From the NCBI GenBank assembly GCA_031082285.1, contig JAVHLK010000026.1, positions 1 to 58,532 of the forward strand: a DNA stretch of 58,532 nt. Reading direction: 5' to 3'. Under the pieces are notes generated by a model, which saw nothing but the letters and a program-made list of their open reading frames with translations, searched no databases and was not told the DNA's origin. The stretch is from Desulfomonilaceae bacterium. Lineage in GTDB: Bacteria > Desulfobacterota > Desulfomonilia > Desulfomonilales > Desulfomonilaceae. Position numbers and translations under genes: made by a program. This document shows positions 28,679 through 37,886 of the stretch, one piece after another (the stretch's first letter is position 1; each line of letters opens with the position of its first letter).

Positions 28679-29178
28679 CCCGCGGCCTTGGGGGTTTTCT
28701 TTCCCCTGGCTATGGCCACCGTTCCCGCACGAATCAGTTCCAGGATACCGATTGAGGTCAGAAGCTCGAGAATCGCCTCGATCTTGCTCCGGCTGCCGGT
28801 CACTTCCAAGGTAATGGTATCGGGCGTCACGTCGACGACCTTTCCTCGGAAAATATCGGTTATCCTTAGTACCTCTTCTCTCTTGTCCTCCGTGGCCTTG
28901 ACTCGAACGAGGATGAGCTCTCGGTCCACGTATTCGTGATCCGTGAGATCTTGGACCTTGACTACGTTGATGAGCTTCCTGAGCTGTTTGATGATCTGCT
29001 CGATGATGTGCTGATTACCGTCCGTGACGATGGTCATTCTGGAGAGCTTGGTGTCCAGAGTCGGGGCAACCGCCAAGGAGTGAATGTTGAAGCCGCGTCC
29101 GGAGAACATGCCCGAAATCCTGGCCAGCACTCCGGGTTTGTTCTCGACCAATACTGCGATGACGTGTCTGGTTCCCAT
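28666..29178 (-). CDS. ilvH: Acetolactate synthase small (regulatory) subunit
   Basis: 170 residues. The N-terminal ACT domain (about 4-75) starts with HVIAVLVENKPGVLARI and binds valine for feedback control; a C-terminal ACT-like domain follows. It directly abuts the stop of ilvB and overlaps psd by 13 bases. The ketol-acid reductoisomerase gene ilvC, often found next in related bacteria, is not here. Also named ilvN in some genomes. Confidence 0.96.
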   Translation of the reverse strand: MGTRHVIAVLVENKPGVLARISGMFSGRGFNIHSLAVAPTLDTKLSRMTIVTDGNQHIIEQIIKQLRKLINVVKVQDLTDHEYVDRELILVRVKATEDKREEVLRITDIFRGKVVDVTPDTITLEVTGSRSKIEAILELLTSIGILELIRAGTVAIARGKKTPKAAGCPE

Positions 29179-30879
29179 TTATATCAGAATTACATCCGTA
29201 ATGGACTTGCCGGCGGGGATCATTGGATAGACACCCTCTTCGCGCTCGACGACAAAGTCCATGATTACGGGCCCATCCGTCTCCAGGGCCTGTTTGATGA
29301 CCGGGACCACTTCTTCCGTGGTCTCTGCGCGAAGGCCCAGCGCGCCATAGGCGTCGGCGAGTTTGATGAAATCGGGCGCGCACATGATGTCCGTGTGAGC
29401 GTACACGTTGTCGTAGAATCGCTCCTGCCACTGTCTCACCATGCCGAGGTATCCGTTGTTCAGGATTGCGATCTTGACGGGAAGCTTGTATTGAGCCACC
29501 GTGGCCAGCTCCTGAATATTCATTTGAATGGAACCGTCTCCCGCGATGTCGATCACCAGTTTGTCGGGAAAGGCCACCTGAGCGCCGATGGCTGCGGGGA
29601 AGCCGTATCCCATGGTTCCGAGACCGCCGGACGACAAGAAGGTTCGGGGCTCGTCGAAAAGGTAGTACTGCGCGGCCCACATCTGGTTCTGACCGACCTC
29701 CGTGCTGATGATGGCGCGGCCCGCGGTCATTTCATAGAGTTTCTCCACCACGTACTGCGGCTTGATGGTGGTCGTGGTCCGATCGAACCTGAGTCGTTGC
29801 TCGTTTCGCCACGCGGTGATTTGGGCATGCCAGCCCGTAAGTTTCTCCTTGTTGACGGTCTGCGGTCCGCGTTCCTCCAGGATTTCGATGAGCCTGGAAA
29901 GGGCGTCACGGGCATCACCGACGAGTGGGACGTCGACTTCTATGTTTTTCTGAATTGACGTGGGGTCGATGTCCACGTGGATGATCTTTGCCCCTCGGGC
30001 AAATTCCGACACCGGACCCGTCACTCGGTCGTCGAACCGCGCTCCCACGGCAAAGAGCAAATCCGAATCATTCACGGCCATATTTGCGCGGTAGGTCCCA
30101 TGCATTCCAAGCATTCCCAGCGACAACGGATGCGTACCGGGAAAACAACCAAGACCCATGAGGGTCATGGTGACCGGAAAGCCGGTCATTTCCGCGAGTG
30201 TGCGGAGTTCCGCATGTGCACCCGAGGTAATGACGCCGCCGCCTGCATAGATGACGGGTCTTTCCGCTTGACAAATAAGATCGGCTGCCCGCCTTATCGA
30301 CGGAAGGTGCGCCTTGACGGTCGGCTTGTACGTGGGAAGCTCTATCGAGGTCGGATAGTCCCATTGGGCGGTTGACTGGGTAACGTCCTTCGGGAGGTCT
30401 ACAAGCACGGGACCCGGGCGCCCGCTTGCAGCAATGGTAAAAGCCTCTTTCACCGTTCGTGCCAGTTCGTCCGTCGACATCACGAGATAGTTGTGCTTCG
30501 TGCACGGTCGTGTGATTCCCACAATGTCGGCTTCCTGAAACGCGTCGTTGCCGATAAGACCCGTCGGCACCTGGCCGGTAAATACCACAATGGGAATGGA
30601 GTCCATGTAGGCCGTTGCCAAACCTGTGACCGTGTTTGTTCCTCCGGGACCGGAGGTCACGATGCATACTCCCGGCTTGCCCGTGGCCCGCGCATACCCG
30701 TCCGCGGCATGCACCGCGGCCTGTTCGTGCCGAACGAGTATGAATTTGAAATCGTCGGAGAATGTCCTGACCATGGCATCGAAGATGTCAATGACCATTC
30801 CTCCGGGATATCCAAATATCGTGTCAACACCCTCTTGCTTGAGGGATCTCAGTAAGATTTCGTCTCCCCTCATCTCCAC
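29179..30879 (-). CDS. ilvB: Acetolactate synthase large catalytic subunit
   Basis: 566 residues. It condenses two pyruvate (or pyruvate and 2-oxobutyrate) using thiamine diphosphate, the first common step of valine, leucine and isoleucine synthesis. The ThDP-dependent layout is complete: N-terminal PYR domain with the catalytic Glu region ([16 protein letters not shown]), central FAD-binding domain, C-terminal PP domain with GDGSIQMN...ILNN (about 450-480). The start is a GTG at 30879 or an ATG two codons later; AAGGA upstream fits the GTG better. ilvH follows immediately. Confidence 0.97.
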   Translation of the reverse strand: MEMRGDEILLRSLKQEGVDTIFGYPGGMVIDIFDAMVRTFSDDFKFILVRHEQAAVHAADGYARATGKPGVCIVTSGPGGTNTVTGLATAYMDSIPIVVFTGQVPTGLIGNDAFQEADIVGITRPCTKHNYLVMSTDELARTVKEAFTIAASGRPGPVLVDLPKDVTQSTAQWDYPTSIELPTYKPTVKAHLPSIRRAADLICQAERPVIYAGGGVITSGAHAELRTLAEMTGFPVTMTLMGLGCFPGTHPLSLGMLGMHGTYRANMAVNDSDLLFAVGARFDDRVTGPVSEFARGAKIIHVDIDPTSIQKNIEVDVPLVGDARDALSRLIEILEERGPQTVNKEKLTGWHAQITAWRNEQRLRFDRTTTTIKPQYVVEKLYEMTAGRAIISTEVGQNQMWAAQYYLFDEPRTFLSSGGLGTMGYGFPAAIGAQVAFPDKLVIDIAGDGSIQMNIQELATVAQYKLPVKIAILNNGYLGMVRQWQERFYDNVYAHTDIMCAPDFIKLADAYGALGLRAETTEEVVPVIKQALETDGPVIMDFVVEREEGVYPMIPAGKSITDVILI

Positions 30880-30929
30880 CGCGTTTTCATTCCTTACAAA
30901 ATTGGATTCTTGGTTTCGCCGTATCTCGA

Positions 30930-31151
30930 TCAGGAGCGAAGCCTTGCGAGAATGCGTTCGATCTGATCCCGGCCTCTCAGTTTCTTTTTCTGGATCGTCT
31001 TACGCTCAAGTTCCTCACTGGGCGAGAGATAGATCCGTTTGTTGAAGACCTCCAGTTGGTCCTCGAACTCAAGGTGCTCTTGCCAGAGTCTCTTCAGTTC
31101 GGGATCCTTGTCCTTCCACTGTTCGATAAGATCCAGGTCCCTTTGTTCCAT
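30930..31151 (-). CDS. DUF465 (YdcH-like) small helical protein
   Basis: 73 residues from the ATG at 31151; the frame extends to 31307 but the extra sequence crosses the predicted promoter and is not protein-like. The family is recognised from the pattern [17 protein letters not shown]...L...[12 protein letters not shown], a two-helix hairpin protein of unknown role common in Proteobacteria. It precedes ilvB by 50 bases on the same strand, so it is probably the first gene of that operon. Confidence 0.8.
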   Translation of the reverse strand: MEQRDLDLIEQWKDKDPELKRLWQEHLEFEDQLEVFNKRIYLSPSEELERKTIQKKKLRGRDQIERILARLRS

Positions 31152-31193
31152 TCGAGCGCCCCGCTGGTCATTATTGCTTGTCTTTTGCGTTTT

Positions 31194-31222
31194 TTTATAC
31201 GCTTGCGTTCTCTTTTTGTCAA
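31194..31222 (-). promoter_or_regulatory. Predicted strong sigma70 promoter of the DUF465-ilvB operon
   Basis: On the minus strand: perfect -35 TTGACA (31217-31222), 17-base spacer, -10 TATAAA (31194-31199). The start codon lies about 43 bases downstream of the -10. Confidence 0.8.
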
Positions 31223-31420
31223 TGACCGCAGCGGAAGGACGACGACGTGACGGACGGGGATCGGTTCGCCCGGGACGCGCGGCGATGCCGCATTTGAGTC
31301 TCTGCAATCACCGGAAACGTTGGCGGCGGGAGGCGGAGAAGCCGGCAGGGTTTGCGGTCCTCGGTGGGAGGGGGCGGAGGAAGAAATGATGCCGGCGGAA
31401 CATGGTATGAAAGATCGCCG

Positions 31421-31444
31421 GCGATGTTTCACGTGAAACATCGC
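31421..31444. promoter_or_regulatory. parS centromere-like site (ParB binding)
   Basis: A perfect 24-base palindrome whose core, TGTTTCACGTGAAACA (31425-31440), equals the widely conserved chromosomal parS sequence bound by ParB/Spo0J. It lies in the non-coding space between secG and the DUF465 gene. In most bacteria such sites cluster around the replication origin, so this window is probably in the origin-proximal part of the chromosome. Confidence 0.93.
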
Positions 31445-31480
31445 CCGCGGTCCAAACATATTTTCAAGTACTTACCGCCG

Positions 31481-31930
31481 CTATTTCGTTTCCGGCCGGG
31501 AACCGCCTTCGGCCGGTTGCCCCGTCTTGTCCGGTGCCTGCACGTCCGGCTTCGCCTCGGTCGACGCCCCGGCCTGCGGCGTCGCAGCCGGTATTGCTCC
31601 CGGACCCTCAGGCCCTCCCGCGCCGGTCTCGGGCCCGGGAAGCGGAGCCTGTGGGACGGGAGTTTCCGTCACAACGGACCGTTGAATCTGACCCGCTTGC
31701 CTCCCGGACACGTAGGTCAAGACAAACGATGTGGTCATGAATACCACGGCAGCCACAATCGTCACCTTGCTCAGGAACGTCGCTGCACCGCTGCTGCCGA
31801 AAACCGTCTGACTGGATCCCCCTCCGAAAGCGGCCCCTATATCGGCGCCTTTGCCCGTCTGCAGGAGAATGATCAGAATCATCGCCACACAGACGATCAC
31901 ATGAACAATGAGTATAAGCGTACTAAACAT
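31481..31930 (-). CDS. secG: Preprotein translocase subunit SecG
   Basis: 149 residues. Two transmembrane helices (about 2-22 and 52-74) flank the conserved cytoplasmic loop LLQTGKGADIGAAFGGGSSQTVFGS. SecG assists SecYEG channel activity. The C-terminal tail (about 80-149) is unusually long and Pro/Gly/Ala/Thr-rich. It follows tpiA by 21 bases, an arrangement common in many bacteria. Confidence 0.95.
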   Translation of the reverse strand: MFSTLILIVHVIVCVAMILIILLQTGKGADIGAAFGGGSSQTVFGSSGAATFLSKVTIVAAVVFMTTSFVLTYVSGRQAGQIQRSVVTETPVPQAPLPGPETGAGGPEGPGAIPAATPQAGASTEAKPDVQAPDKTGQPAEGGSRPETK

Positions 31931-31951
31931 GCTTTTCGACCTTTCCGCGCT

Positions 31952-32716
31952 TCAACTTCCTTCTCTGATTATGCCCAGAAAATCCTCCGCATTCAACGAA
32001 GCTCCGCCAACCAGGCCCCCATCGATGTCCTCACACGCCATGAGCGCCTTCGCGTTGGACGCCTTTACGCTTCCCCCATAGAGGATCCTCATCCGTTCCG
32101 CAAACCCCTCGCCCAGCAAGCCCCCGATCTCTCGTCTCAAGAACGCGTGCACTTCCTGCGCCTGCTCCGGGCTCGCCGTACGTCCCGTACCTATTGCCCA
32201 GACCGGCTCATACGCAATCACGAATCGTAGAGGATCGTCCGGTCGGACTCCCCTGAGCCCTTCCGTCAGCTCACTGCGTATCACATTGAACGTCTCCCCG
32301 GCCTCCCGTTCCTCAAGCGTTTCCCCGAGACAAAAGATGGGAACAAGATTCCACCTGACCGCCGCCTCGATCCGACGCCGAACCGTCTCGTTCGTCTCGC
32401 CGAAGTACTGTCTCCTCTCCGAATGACCTATTATCACGAACGAACATCCGGCCGACTTGAGCATTCCACCGGATATCTCACCCGTGAACGCGCCCTCGTC
32501 CTCCCAGTACACGTTCTGTCCCGCGACCCCAATGGGAGTTCCCGCCGCGGCCGCTACCGCACTCGTGATCGAAGTGAAGGGAGGAGCCACAACAACCTCG
32601 CACCCAAACGACTTTCCCGCCATTCCTGCCGCGATGGCCGTCACAAGTTCCTTCGCCTCCTCCGGCGTCTTGTGCATCTTCCAGTTGCCCGCGATAATTG
32701 GTCTTCTCGCCGCCAT
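31952..32716 (-). CDS. tpiA: Triosephosphate isomerase
   Basis: 254 residues, standard length. It interconverts dihydroxyacetone phosphate and glyceraldehyde 3-phosphate. The catalytic Lys is in AGNWKMHK (Lys13), the His in VIIGHSERR and the Glu in AYEPVWAIGTG. The phosphate-gripping GGSVKASNA segment is near the C-terminus. It lies between pgk and secG in one operon. Confidence 0.97.
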   Translation of the reverse strand: MAARRPIIAGNWKMHKTPEEAKELVTAIAAGMAGKSFGCEVVVAPPFTSITSAVAAAAGTPIGVAGQNVYWEDEGAFTGEISGGMLKSAGCSFVIIGHSERRQYFGETNETVRRRIEAAVRWNLVPIFCLGETLEEREAGETFNVIRSELTEGLRGVRPDDPLRFVIAYEPVWAIGTGRTASPEQAQEVHAFLRREIGGLLGEGFAERMRILYGGSVKASNAKALMACEDIDGGLVGGASLNAEDFLGIIREGS

Positions 32717-32752
32717 AGTCCCCTCTTTCCCGTCCGATTCCCACGATGTCCG

Positions 32753-33937
32753 TCATTCCTCCAACGCGGCCACGCCCGGAAGCGTCTTGCCCTCCATAAA
32801 TTCCATAAAGGCCCCGCCGCCGGTGGAAATATACGAGATGTTTTCCGTGACCCCCGCCTGGTGGATCGCCCTCACCGTATCCCCGCCGCCAACCACTGAA
32901 AACCCCGGTGCCGAGGCCACTGCTCGAGCAATCGCCATGGTACCGGCCTTGAAATCCTCAAGCTCGAACACCCCCATGGGTCCGTTCCACACAATCGTTC
33001 CCGCGCGTGCGATAACCCCCGTAAACTCCGCTGCGGTCCGTCTGCCGATGTCCAGCGCCATCTCCCCTGTGGGAACCGCTTCCACAGCCACCGTTTTGCA
33101 TTCCGCTCCGTGCTCCATCGCGGGTGCCGATACCACGTCCACCGGCAGATACAGCGAGCACCCCTTCTCCGAAGCCGACCGTACAATGTCCCGTGCCGTA
33201 TCCAGCATGTCCACTTCCACTCGTGATATCCCCATGTCCAGGCCGTCCGCCGCAAGGAACGTATTGGCCATTCCTCCCCCGATCAACACGGAGTCCATTC
33301 TCTCCAGGATATTCGTCAAGACTCCCAGTTTATCGGAAACCTTTGCTCCCCCAAAGATCGCCGTGACCGGCTTCTCAGGATTGCTGAACGCCTTGGTCAG
33401 GCTGTCCAACTCCTCTTTGAGGAGCAGTCCCGCGCCCTTCGCAGACACGAGTCCCGGTACGCCTACCGTCGATGCGTGAGCCCGGTGAGCGGTGCCAAAC
33501 GCGTCGTTCACATACACGTCCGCGAGACGAGCAAGCTTTTGAGCGAACTCCGGTTCATTCTTAGTCTCCCCGGGATGAAACCGCAAATTCTCAAGAAGGA
33601 GCAGTTCACCGTCTCCTAATGCGTGCGATGCGTCCTCGGCCTTCGTTCCGACGCAATCGTCCGCAAACCGCACTTCCCTGCCCAAGAGATCCCCCAATCG
33701 AAGAGCGACCGGGCGAAGACTCATTTCCGGCCTTTTTTCGCCCTTCGGACGTCCAAGATGCGAGGACAGGATGCACCGAGCTCCCTGTTCCATCGCGTAC
33801 CTCAGCGTGGGCAGCGCCCTTTGTATCCGCGTGTCGTCCTTGATGGTTCCGGTTTCATCCAGCGGTACGTTGAAGTCAAACCGGAAGAAGACTCTCCGAC
33901 CGCCAATCTCCAAGTCTCGGATGCTCTTCACGGCCAT
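32753..33937 (-). CDS. pgk: Phosphoglycerate kinase
   Basis: 394 residues, normal length. It transfers phosphate between 1,3-bisphosphoglycerate and ADP. The N-terminal signature RFDFNVPLDE (about 18-27), the SHLGRPKG segment, the GGAKVSDKLGVL hinge region and the nucleotide-binding GGGDTV segment near the C-terminus are visible. It follows gapA and precedes tpiA by 36 bases. Confidence 0.97.
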   Translation of the reverse strand: MAVKSIRDLEIGGRRVFFRFDFNVPLDETGTIKDDTRIQRALPTLRYAMEQGARCILSSHLGRPKGEKRPEMSLRPVALRLGDLLGREVRFADDCVGTKAEDASHALGDGELLLLENLRFHPGETKNEPEFAQKLARLADVYVNDAFGTAHRAHASTVGVPGLVSAKGAGLLLKEELDSLTKAFSNPEKPVTAIFGGAKVSDKLGVLTNILERMDSVLIGGGMANTFLAADGLDMGISRVEVDMLDTARDIVRSASEKGCSLYLPVDVVSAPAMEHGAECKTVAVEAVPTGEMALDIGRRTAAEFTGVIARAGTIVWNGPMGVFELEDFKAGTMAIARAVASAPGFSVVGGGDTVRAIHQAGVTENISYISTGGGAFMEFMEGKTLPGVAALEE

Positions 33938-34025
33938 TGTGTCACCTCGTGGAGTAACGCCTTGCGCACCTTATCTCCGCCGCCGCGGCACGACTGATGC
34001 CGCTTCGTCGGCCCGCAACCTCTCG

Positions 34026-35033
34026 TTACAGTCTCTCCCCGACGTATACCGCGAGATCCACCATCCGTGCGGAATACCCGGACTCGTTGTCGTACCATGA
34101 CAGGACCTTTACCATCTTGTTGCCGATACAGTAGGTGGACAGCGAATCGAAAACCGACGAGTACGTGCTGTTGACGAAATCCGTGCTCACCAGCGGAGCT
34201 TCTTCGTACCCAAGGATGCCTTTCATACGTCCCTCGGAGGCCTTTTTCATTGCCGCGTTCACATCCTCCACGCTTGCCTTGCTCTCAAGGCTCACCGTCA
34301 AATCCACCAGAGAAACGTTCGGTGTCGGCACCCGGATGGCCATGCCGTCAAATTTTCCCGCCAGTTCGGGAATTACCAACCCTACCGCAATCGCGGCGCC
34401 GGTGGTAGTCGGAATCATGTTCATTGCCGCGGCCCGGGCGCGACGATAGTCGTTATGAACCGTGTCCAACAAGCTCTGGTCCATTGTGTACGAGTGAATC
34501 GTCGTCATGAGACCGTGTTCGATCCCGAACTCATCAAACAGGACCTTTGCGACCGGTGCAAGACAATTCGTAGTGCACGATGCATTGGAGATGACGTCGT
34601 GATTCAACGGGTCGTACAGCTCCTCGTTTACTCCCATGACAAAGGTCGCGTCCACCTTCTTGCCGGGAGCAGAAATGATGACCTTCTTCGCGCCCGCCTC
34701 TATGTGCCTGCCCGCCTTGGCCTTGTCCCTGAAGATCCCCGTGCACTCCATTACCACGTCAACTTGAAGGTCCCGCCAGGGAAGGTTGAGCAAGTCATCC
34801 GTAATTCTCAAAGCCTGTACCTGCTTGCCGTCGACGGTAAGGGTGTCGGCGTCGAAGGATATTTCTCCGGGATATCGGCCGTGGACCGAATCGTGTTGCA
34901 GCAGGAAGGCCATCAACTTGGAATCCATTCGGTCGTTCACTGCGACAACGTCAACTTCCGGATTTGTCATGGCACTTCTCATTATTGTACGCCCAATGCG
35001 CCCAAAACCATTAATCGCCACCTTGATTGCCAT
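34026..35033 (-). CDS. gapA: Glyceraldehyde-3-phosphate dehydrogenase, phosphorylating
   Basis: 335 residues, class I GAPDH. The NAD-binding motif INGFGRIGR is at 7-15 and the active-site cysteine is Cys153 in NASCTTNCLAP. The residue after the beta-strand in VAVND (about 31-34) ends in Asp, which favours NAD over NADP. It heads the gapA-pgk-tpiA-secG operon and has a clear promoter at 35069-35097 and GGGAGG upstream of the start. Confidence 0.97.
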   Translation of the reverse strand: MAIKVAINGFGRIGRTIMRSAMTNPEVDVVAVNDRMDSKLMAFLLQHDSVHGRYPGEISFDADTLTVDGKQVQALRITDDLLNLPWRDLQVDVVMECTGIFRDKAKAGRHIEAGAKKVIISAPGKKVDATFVMGVNEELYDPLNHDVISNASCTTNCLAPVAKVLFDEFGIEHGLMTTIHSYTMDQSLLDTVHNDYRRARAAAMNMIPTTTGAAIAVGLVIPELAGKFDGMAIRVPTPNVSLVDLTVSLESKASVEDVNAAMKKASEGRMKGILGYEEAPLVSTDFVNSTYSSVFDSLSTYCIGNKMVKVLSWYDNESGYSARMVDLAVYVGERL

Positions 35034-35068
35034 CGTAAGCCTCCCATAGAAATTGCAAAAACATCCGA

Positions 35069-35097
35069 ATTCTAGATGATATCCGACTCTCAGTCAA
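35069..35097 (-). promoter_or_regulatory. Predicted sigma70 promoter of the gapA operon
   Basis: On the minus strand: -35 TTGACT (35092-35097), 17-base spacer, -10 TAGAAT (35069-35074), about 35 bases before the gapA start. Confidence 0.75.
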
Positions 35098-35273
35098 CGG
35101 CGAATCATTTCGCCTCTTGTGTTTCCGACTCACCTCGGCTATACAGGGTTTGAGGTAGGAACTTGTTTCGCGGGTTCCACCCGAGTCCCACGGCCTCCTT
35201 CGTCCTAAACCGAGCACGCTTCGGACCACGCGCGACGCAGCCCCGGAGTGGTCAATCAATCGAGGGAACGAAG

Positions 35274-35696
35274 ATGACCAAGTCAATCCACTCAGCTCTT
35301 GCGGTCCTCCTGACTACTTTCATTCTCACCGCTCCGGCGGTCACACTCGCCGCGGACAAGACCTCTGTTCCAAATCGTTGGCAAATTACCAGCGTCAAGA
35401 TCTGTCGCAGCCCCGGCGGCGCCATCTATCCGACCATCGAAGCCTTGGGCGCCTACCCCGTTTATACCTTCTTCATTCCTCGTCCCGTCTGGACGGTCAA
35501 CGGTTCCGTAGTGCAAGCCAAGCCGATCTACGCGCACGGAAAGCTCGTCTCTTTTCAACTCCTCGACGGCGCCCCCAAACTCAATCCAGGCACCAAGAAC
35601 ACGGTCAAGTTTGCACTGCCCGACCAGAACGGTTCATGCATTTTTCTGTACGACCATTCCCAGGTGCCGTCCGGCGAGTGTTACGAGTTTTTCTAG
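35274..35696 (+). CDS. Exported small protein of unknown function
   Basis: 140 residues from the ATG at 35274, which has GAGGGAA at a good distance. A signal peptide ends near LAA (about residue 25). The mature part, about 115 residues, contains two cysteines near the end and one near residue 45, and reads as mostly beta strands. No family recognised. It is divergent from gapA and convergent with cysK. Confidence 0.6.
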   Translation: MTKSIHSALAVLLTTFILTAPAVTLAADKTSVPNRWQITSVKICRSPGGAIYPTIEALGAYPVYTFFIPRPVWTVNGSVVQAKPIYAHGKLVSFQLLDGAPKLNPGTKNTVKFALPDQNGSCIFLYDHSQVPSGECYEFF

Positions 35697-35813
35697 TCAG
35701 GTCGGCGAATCCTCTCAGACTGTTCCCTGACCGTGCACGATCCCGTTGCCCTCTCGCTCCCGCCGGACCGCCCCTCCGGCTTCCAGGCCGTATTCACTCA
35801 GCATTCGAGACCC

Positions 35814-36722
35814 TTACGGCGGGCATTTTGCACAGATTGATTTGAACAGCGTCGTGCTCAGATACCGGTCACCCCGGTCCGGCAGAATACATACGATCGT
35901 ACCGCTCCCAAGATCCTTGCTCGCCTGCATGGCCCCGTACACCGCGGCCCCCGAACTCATGCCGACAAAAATTCCCTGTGTCAGGGCCAGCCATCGACAC
36001 GTATCGTAAGCCTGATCGTCGTTCACCTGGATTATCCGGTCAATTCTCTTGGGATCGTAGATCTTGGGAACAATTGCTTCCTTCATGTTCTTCAGCCCCT
36101 GAATGGCATGTCCTTCCACAGGCTCCACACCTACGATGCGAATTGACGGATTGTATTCCTTCAGGCGCTTGGACACTCCCATTAAGGTCCCCGTCGTGCC
36201 CATTCCTGCGACGAACATGTCGATGTCGCCCTTGGTCTGCTCCAGGATTTCCACTCCCGTTGTCATGTAGTGAGCTTCCATATTGTACGGGTTCTCGAAT
36301 TGGTTGGGCATGAAGTACGTATCCCTGTCCGATTCGTAGATCTCGTAAGCGCGACGAATGGCCCCGTCGGTTGCTTCACAACCCGGTGTGATTTCCAATT
36401 CCGCACCATAGGCCTTCAACGTGTTGCGCCTCTCAAGGCTCACGCATTCCGGCAAGGTCAGCAGACACCTGTACCCCTTGCCGGCCGCCACCATGGACAA
36501 CCCGATACCCGTGTTCCCGGAAGTAGGTTCAAGGATGATCTTGTTCTTCGTCAGCACTCCGTCTTCTTCGGCCTTTTGAATCATGTAAAACGCGATTCGA
36601 TCTTTGACGGAACCGCCGGGGTTGTTGCCTTCAAGTTTGCCAAGTATCCGGATCCCATTGGAACCGTTAGGGTACTTGATCCTTACAAGGGGGGTGTTTC
36701 CCACGAGATTGAGGATTTCCAT
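35814..36722 (-). CDS. cysK: Cysteine synthase (O-acetylserine sulfhydrylase)
   Basis: 302 residues, fold type II PLP enzyme making cysteine from O-acetylserine and sulfide. The PLP lysine is Lys40 in NPGGSVKDR. The substrate loop PTSGNTGIGLS and the phosphate-binding GTTGTLMG segment are present. CysK and CysM are close relatives; the GGSVKDR motif is shared by both, so the choice of CysK is by overall length and likeness. It stands alone; a possible promoter lies at 36879-36906. Confidence 0.93.
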   Translation of the reverse strand: MEILNLVGNTPLVRIKYPNGSNGIRILGKLEGNNPGGSVKDRIAFYMIQKAEEDGVLTKNKIILEPTSGNTGIGLSMVAAGKGYRCLLTLPECVSLERRNTLKAYGAELEITPGCEATDGAIRRAYEIYESDRDTYFMPNQFENPYNMEAHYMTTGVEILEQTKGDIDMFVAGMGTTGTLMGVSKRLKEYNPSIRIVGVEPVEGHAIQGLKNMKEAIVPKIYDPKRIDRIIQVNDDQAYDTCRWLALTQGIFVGMSSGAAVYGAMQASKDLGSGTIVCILPDRGDRYLSTTLFKSICAKCPP

Positions 36723-37055
36723 TTATCTGCCTCTACGCATATTCCCCGGCCTATTTCTCCGCACGATTTTACCGGGTGAACGCTTGAATATGCCTCCCGG
36801 ATCCGACGTGGTCATGACCCGACATCGAGACTCGGGAATCTCGGCGACCGCGCATGGTCGGTCATCGAGCCGAATCCTATTATATAGCACACATGGCCCC
36901 TGCCGAGCAAACTATAAATGACCGCCCTCTCCCCACGCAGTCGGGTGATTTGCATTCTCGATCCGCCTCGTGGTACAAACGCACGCACATCCGAAACGGC
37001 ACGGCACGGCGCGCTCGATTCTTGCCGTACCCGAAGTTCCTTGCATTCTTGAACC
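36723..37055. other. Intergenic region between divergent cysK and the TrpF-like gene
   Basis: 333 bases with no convincing gene. Apart from a possible cysK promoter, no strong structure is visible. Confidence 0.4.
36879..36906 (-). promoter_or_regulatory. Possible cysK promoter
   Basis: Perfect -10 TATAAT at 36879-36884 on the minus strand, with TCGGCA (4 of 6) at 36901-36906 over a 16-base spacer. It lies about 155 bases before the start codon. Confidence 0.35.
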
Positions 37056-37769
37056 ATGCACGATTGCCCGCATATCTCGTTTGAATCTCAGTCATGGTGC
37101 CCACGGGTCCAGGTCGCCGGAGTATCGTCCCTGGAAGAGGCCCTGTTCTGCAGGGCCGTCGGAGTCGGCGCCGTGGGCTTCACCTTGGAACTTCCTTCCG
37201 GAACCCATGACGGGCTGACCAAGGAACGCGCTCGCGCGATCATCGATAGGCTACCGCGGGATCTCTTGGCCGTTCTCATTACATATCTCGATTCCGCCGT
37301 CGACGCCGCACGCCTTGTCGATCGGCTCAACGTGCGGGCGATCCAATTTCACGGGGACATCGCTGACGAACAGGTACGGCTGTTTCGATCGCTCCGCCCT
37401 GCGGTTCGCACGATCGGCCGCATCACCGTATCCGGTCCTTCCGCGCTCGACCACACGAATCGCGTTAAGCCGCCCCTGTGGGACGCGGTGATACTCGATT
37501 CGTTCGATCCCGCCTCCGGGGCCCTGGGAGCAACCGGAATCACACACGACTGGTCCTTGAGCGCCCGCATTGTGCGTCGTTCCTCGGTTCCCGTGATTCT
37601 TGCCGGCGGACTCAATCCTGAGAACGTGGCAGCGGCCATCGCGGCAGTACGCCCTCACGGGGTCGATGCGCACACCGGCTTGGAAAACCCGGACGGATCT
37701 CGCAACTTCCAAAGGATCGAGGCCTTTTCAAAAGCGGCTCTCGAGGCATTCGGAACCACGCGCTCTTGA
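37056..37769 (+). CDS. Phosphoribosylanthranilate isomerase (TrpF)-like protein without the catalytic Cys
   Basis: 237 residues resembling TrpF TIM barrels: AIQFHGD matches the VQLHGxE segment, WDAVILDS the strand bearing the general-acid Asp, and ILAGGLNPENVAAAI the phosphate-binding loop. However the first strand reads VQVAGVSS where TrpF has VKICGxT, so the general-base Cys is Ala21. The SPR motif after AVGF and the SSGVE motif are also changed (TLELPSG and HTGLE). No other trp gene is near. The protein may have a different isomerase activity or none. It lies about 117 bases before the GH57 gene on the same strand. Confidence 0.7.
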   Translation: MHDCPHISFESQSWCPRVQVAGVSSLEEALFCRAVGVGAVGFTLELPSGTHDGLTKERARAIIDRLPRDLLAVLITYLDSAVDAARLVDRLNVRAIQFHGDIADEQVRLFRSLRPAVRTIGRITVSGPSALDHTNRVKPPLWDAVILDSFDPASGALGATGITHDWSLSARIVRRSSVPVILAGGLNPENVAAAIAAVRPHGVDAHTGLENPDGSRNFQRIEAFSKAALEAFGTTRS

Positions 37770-37886
37770 CCTGCGCGACCGCCGGAGATATGCTCATGCA
37801 TCCCACCGCAGCAAAGAGCGGAGATAACCCGTCAATACAGGTCGACTTTCCGTCGAGTAGTACCTAAGATAAGAGATTCACACCCC

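Noticed and set aside
31352-32230. 292-codon plus-strand frame across the parS site, secG and tpiA
   Set aside because: Antisense to two certain genes, Arg-rich, no domain.
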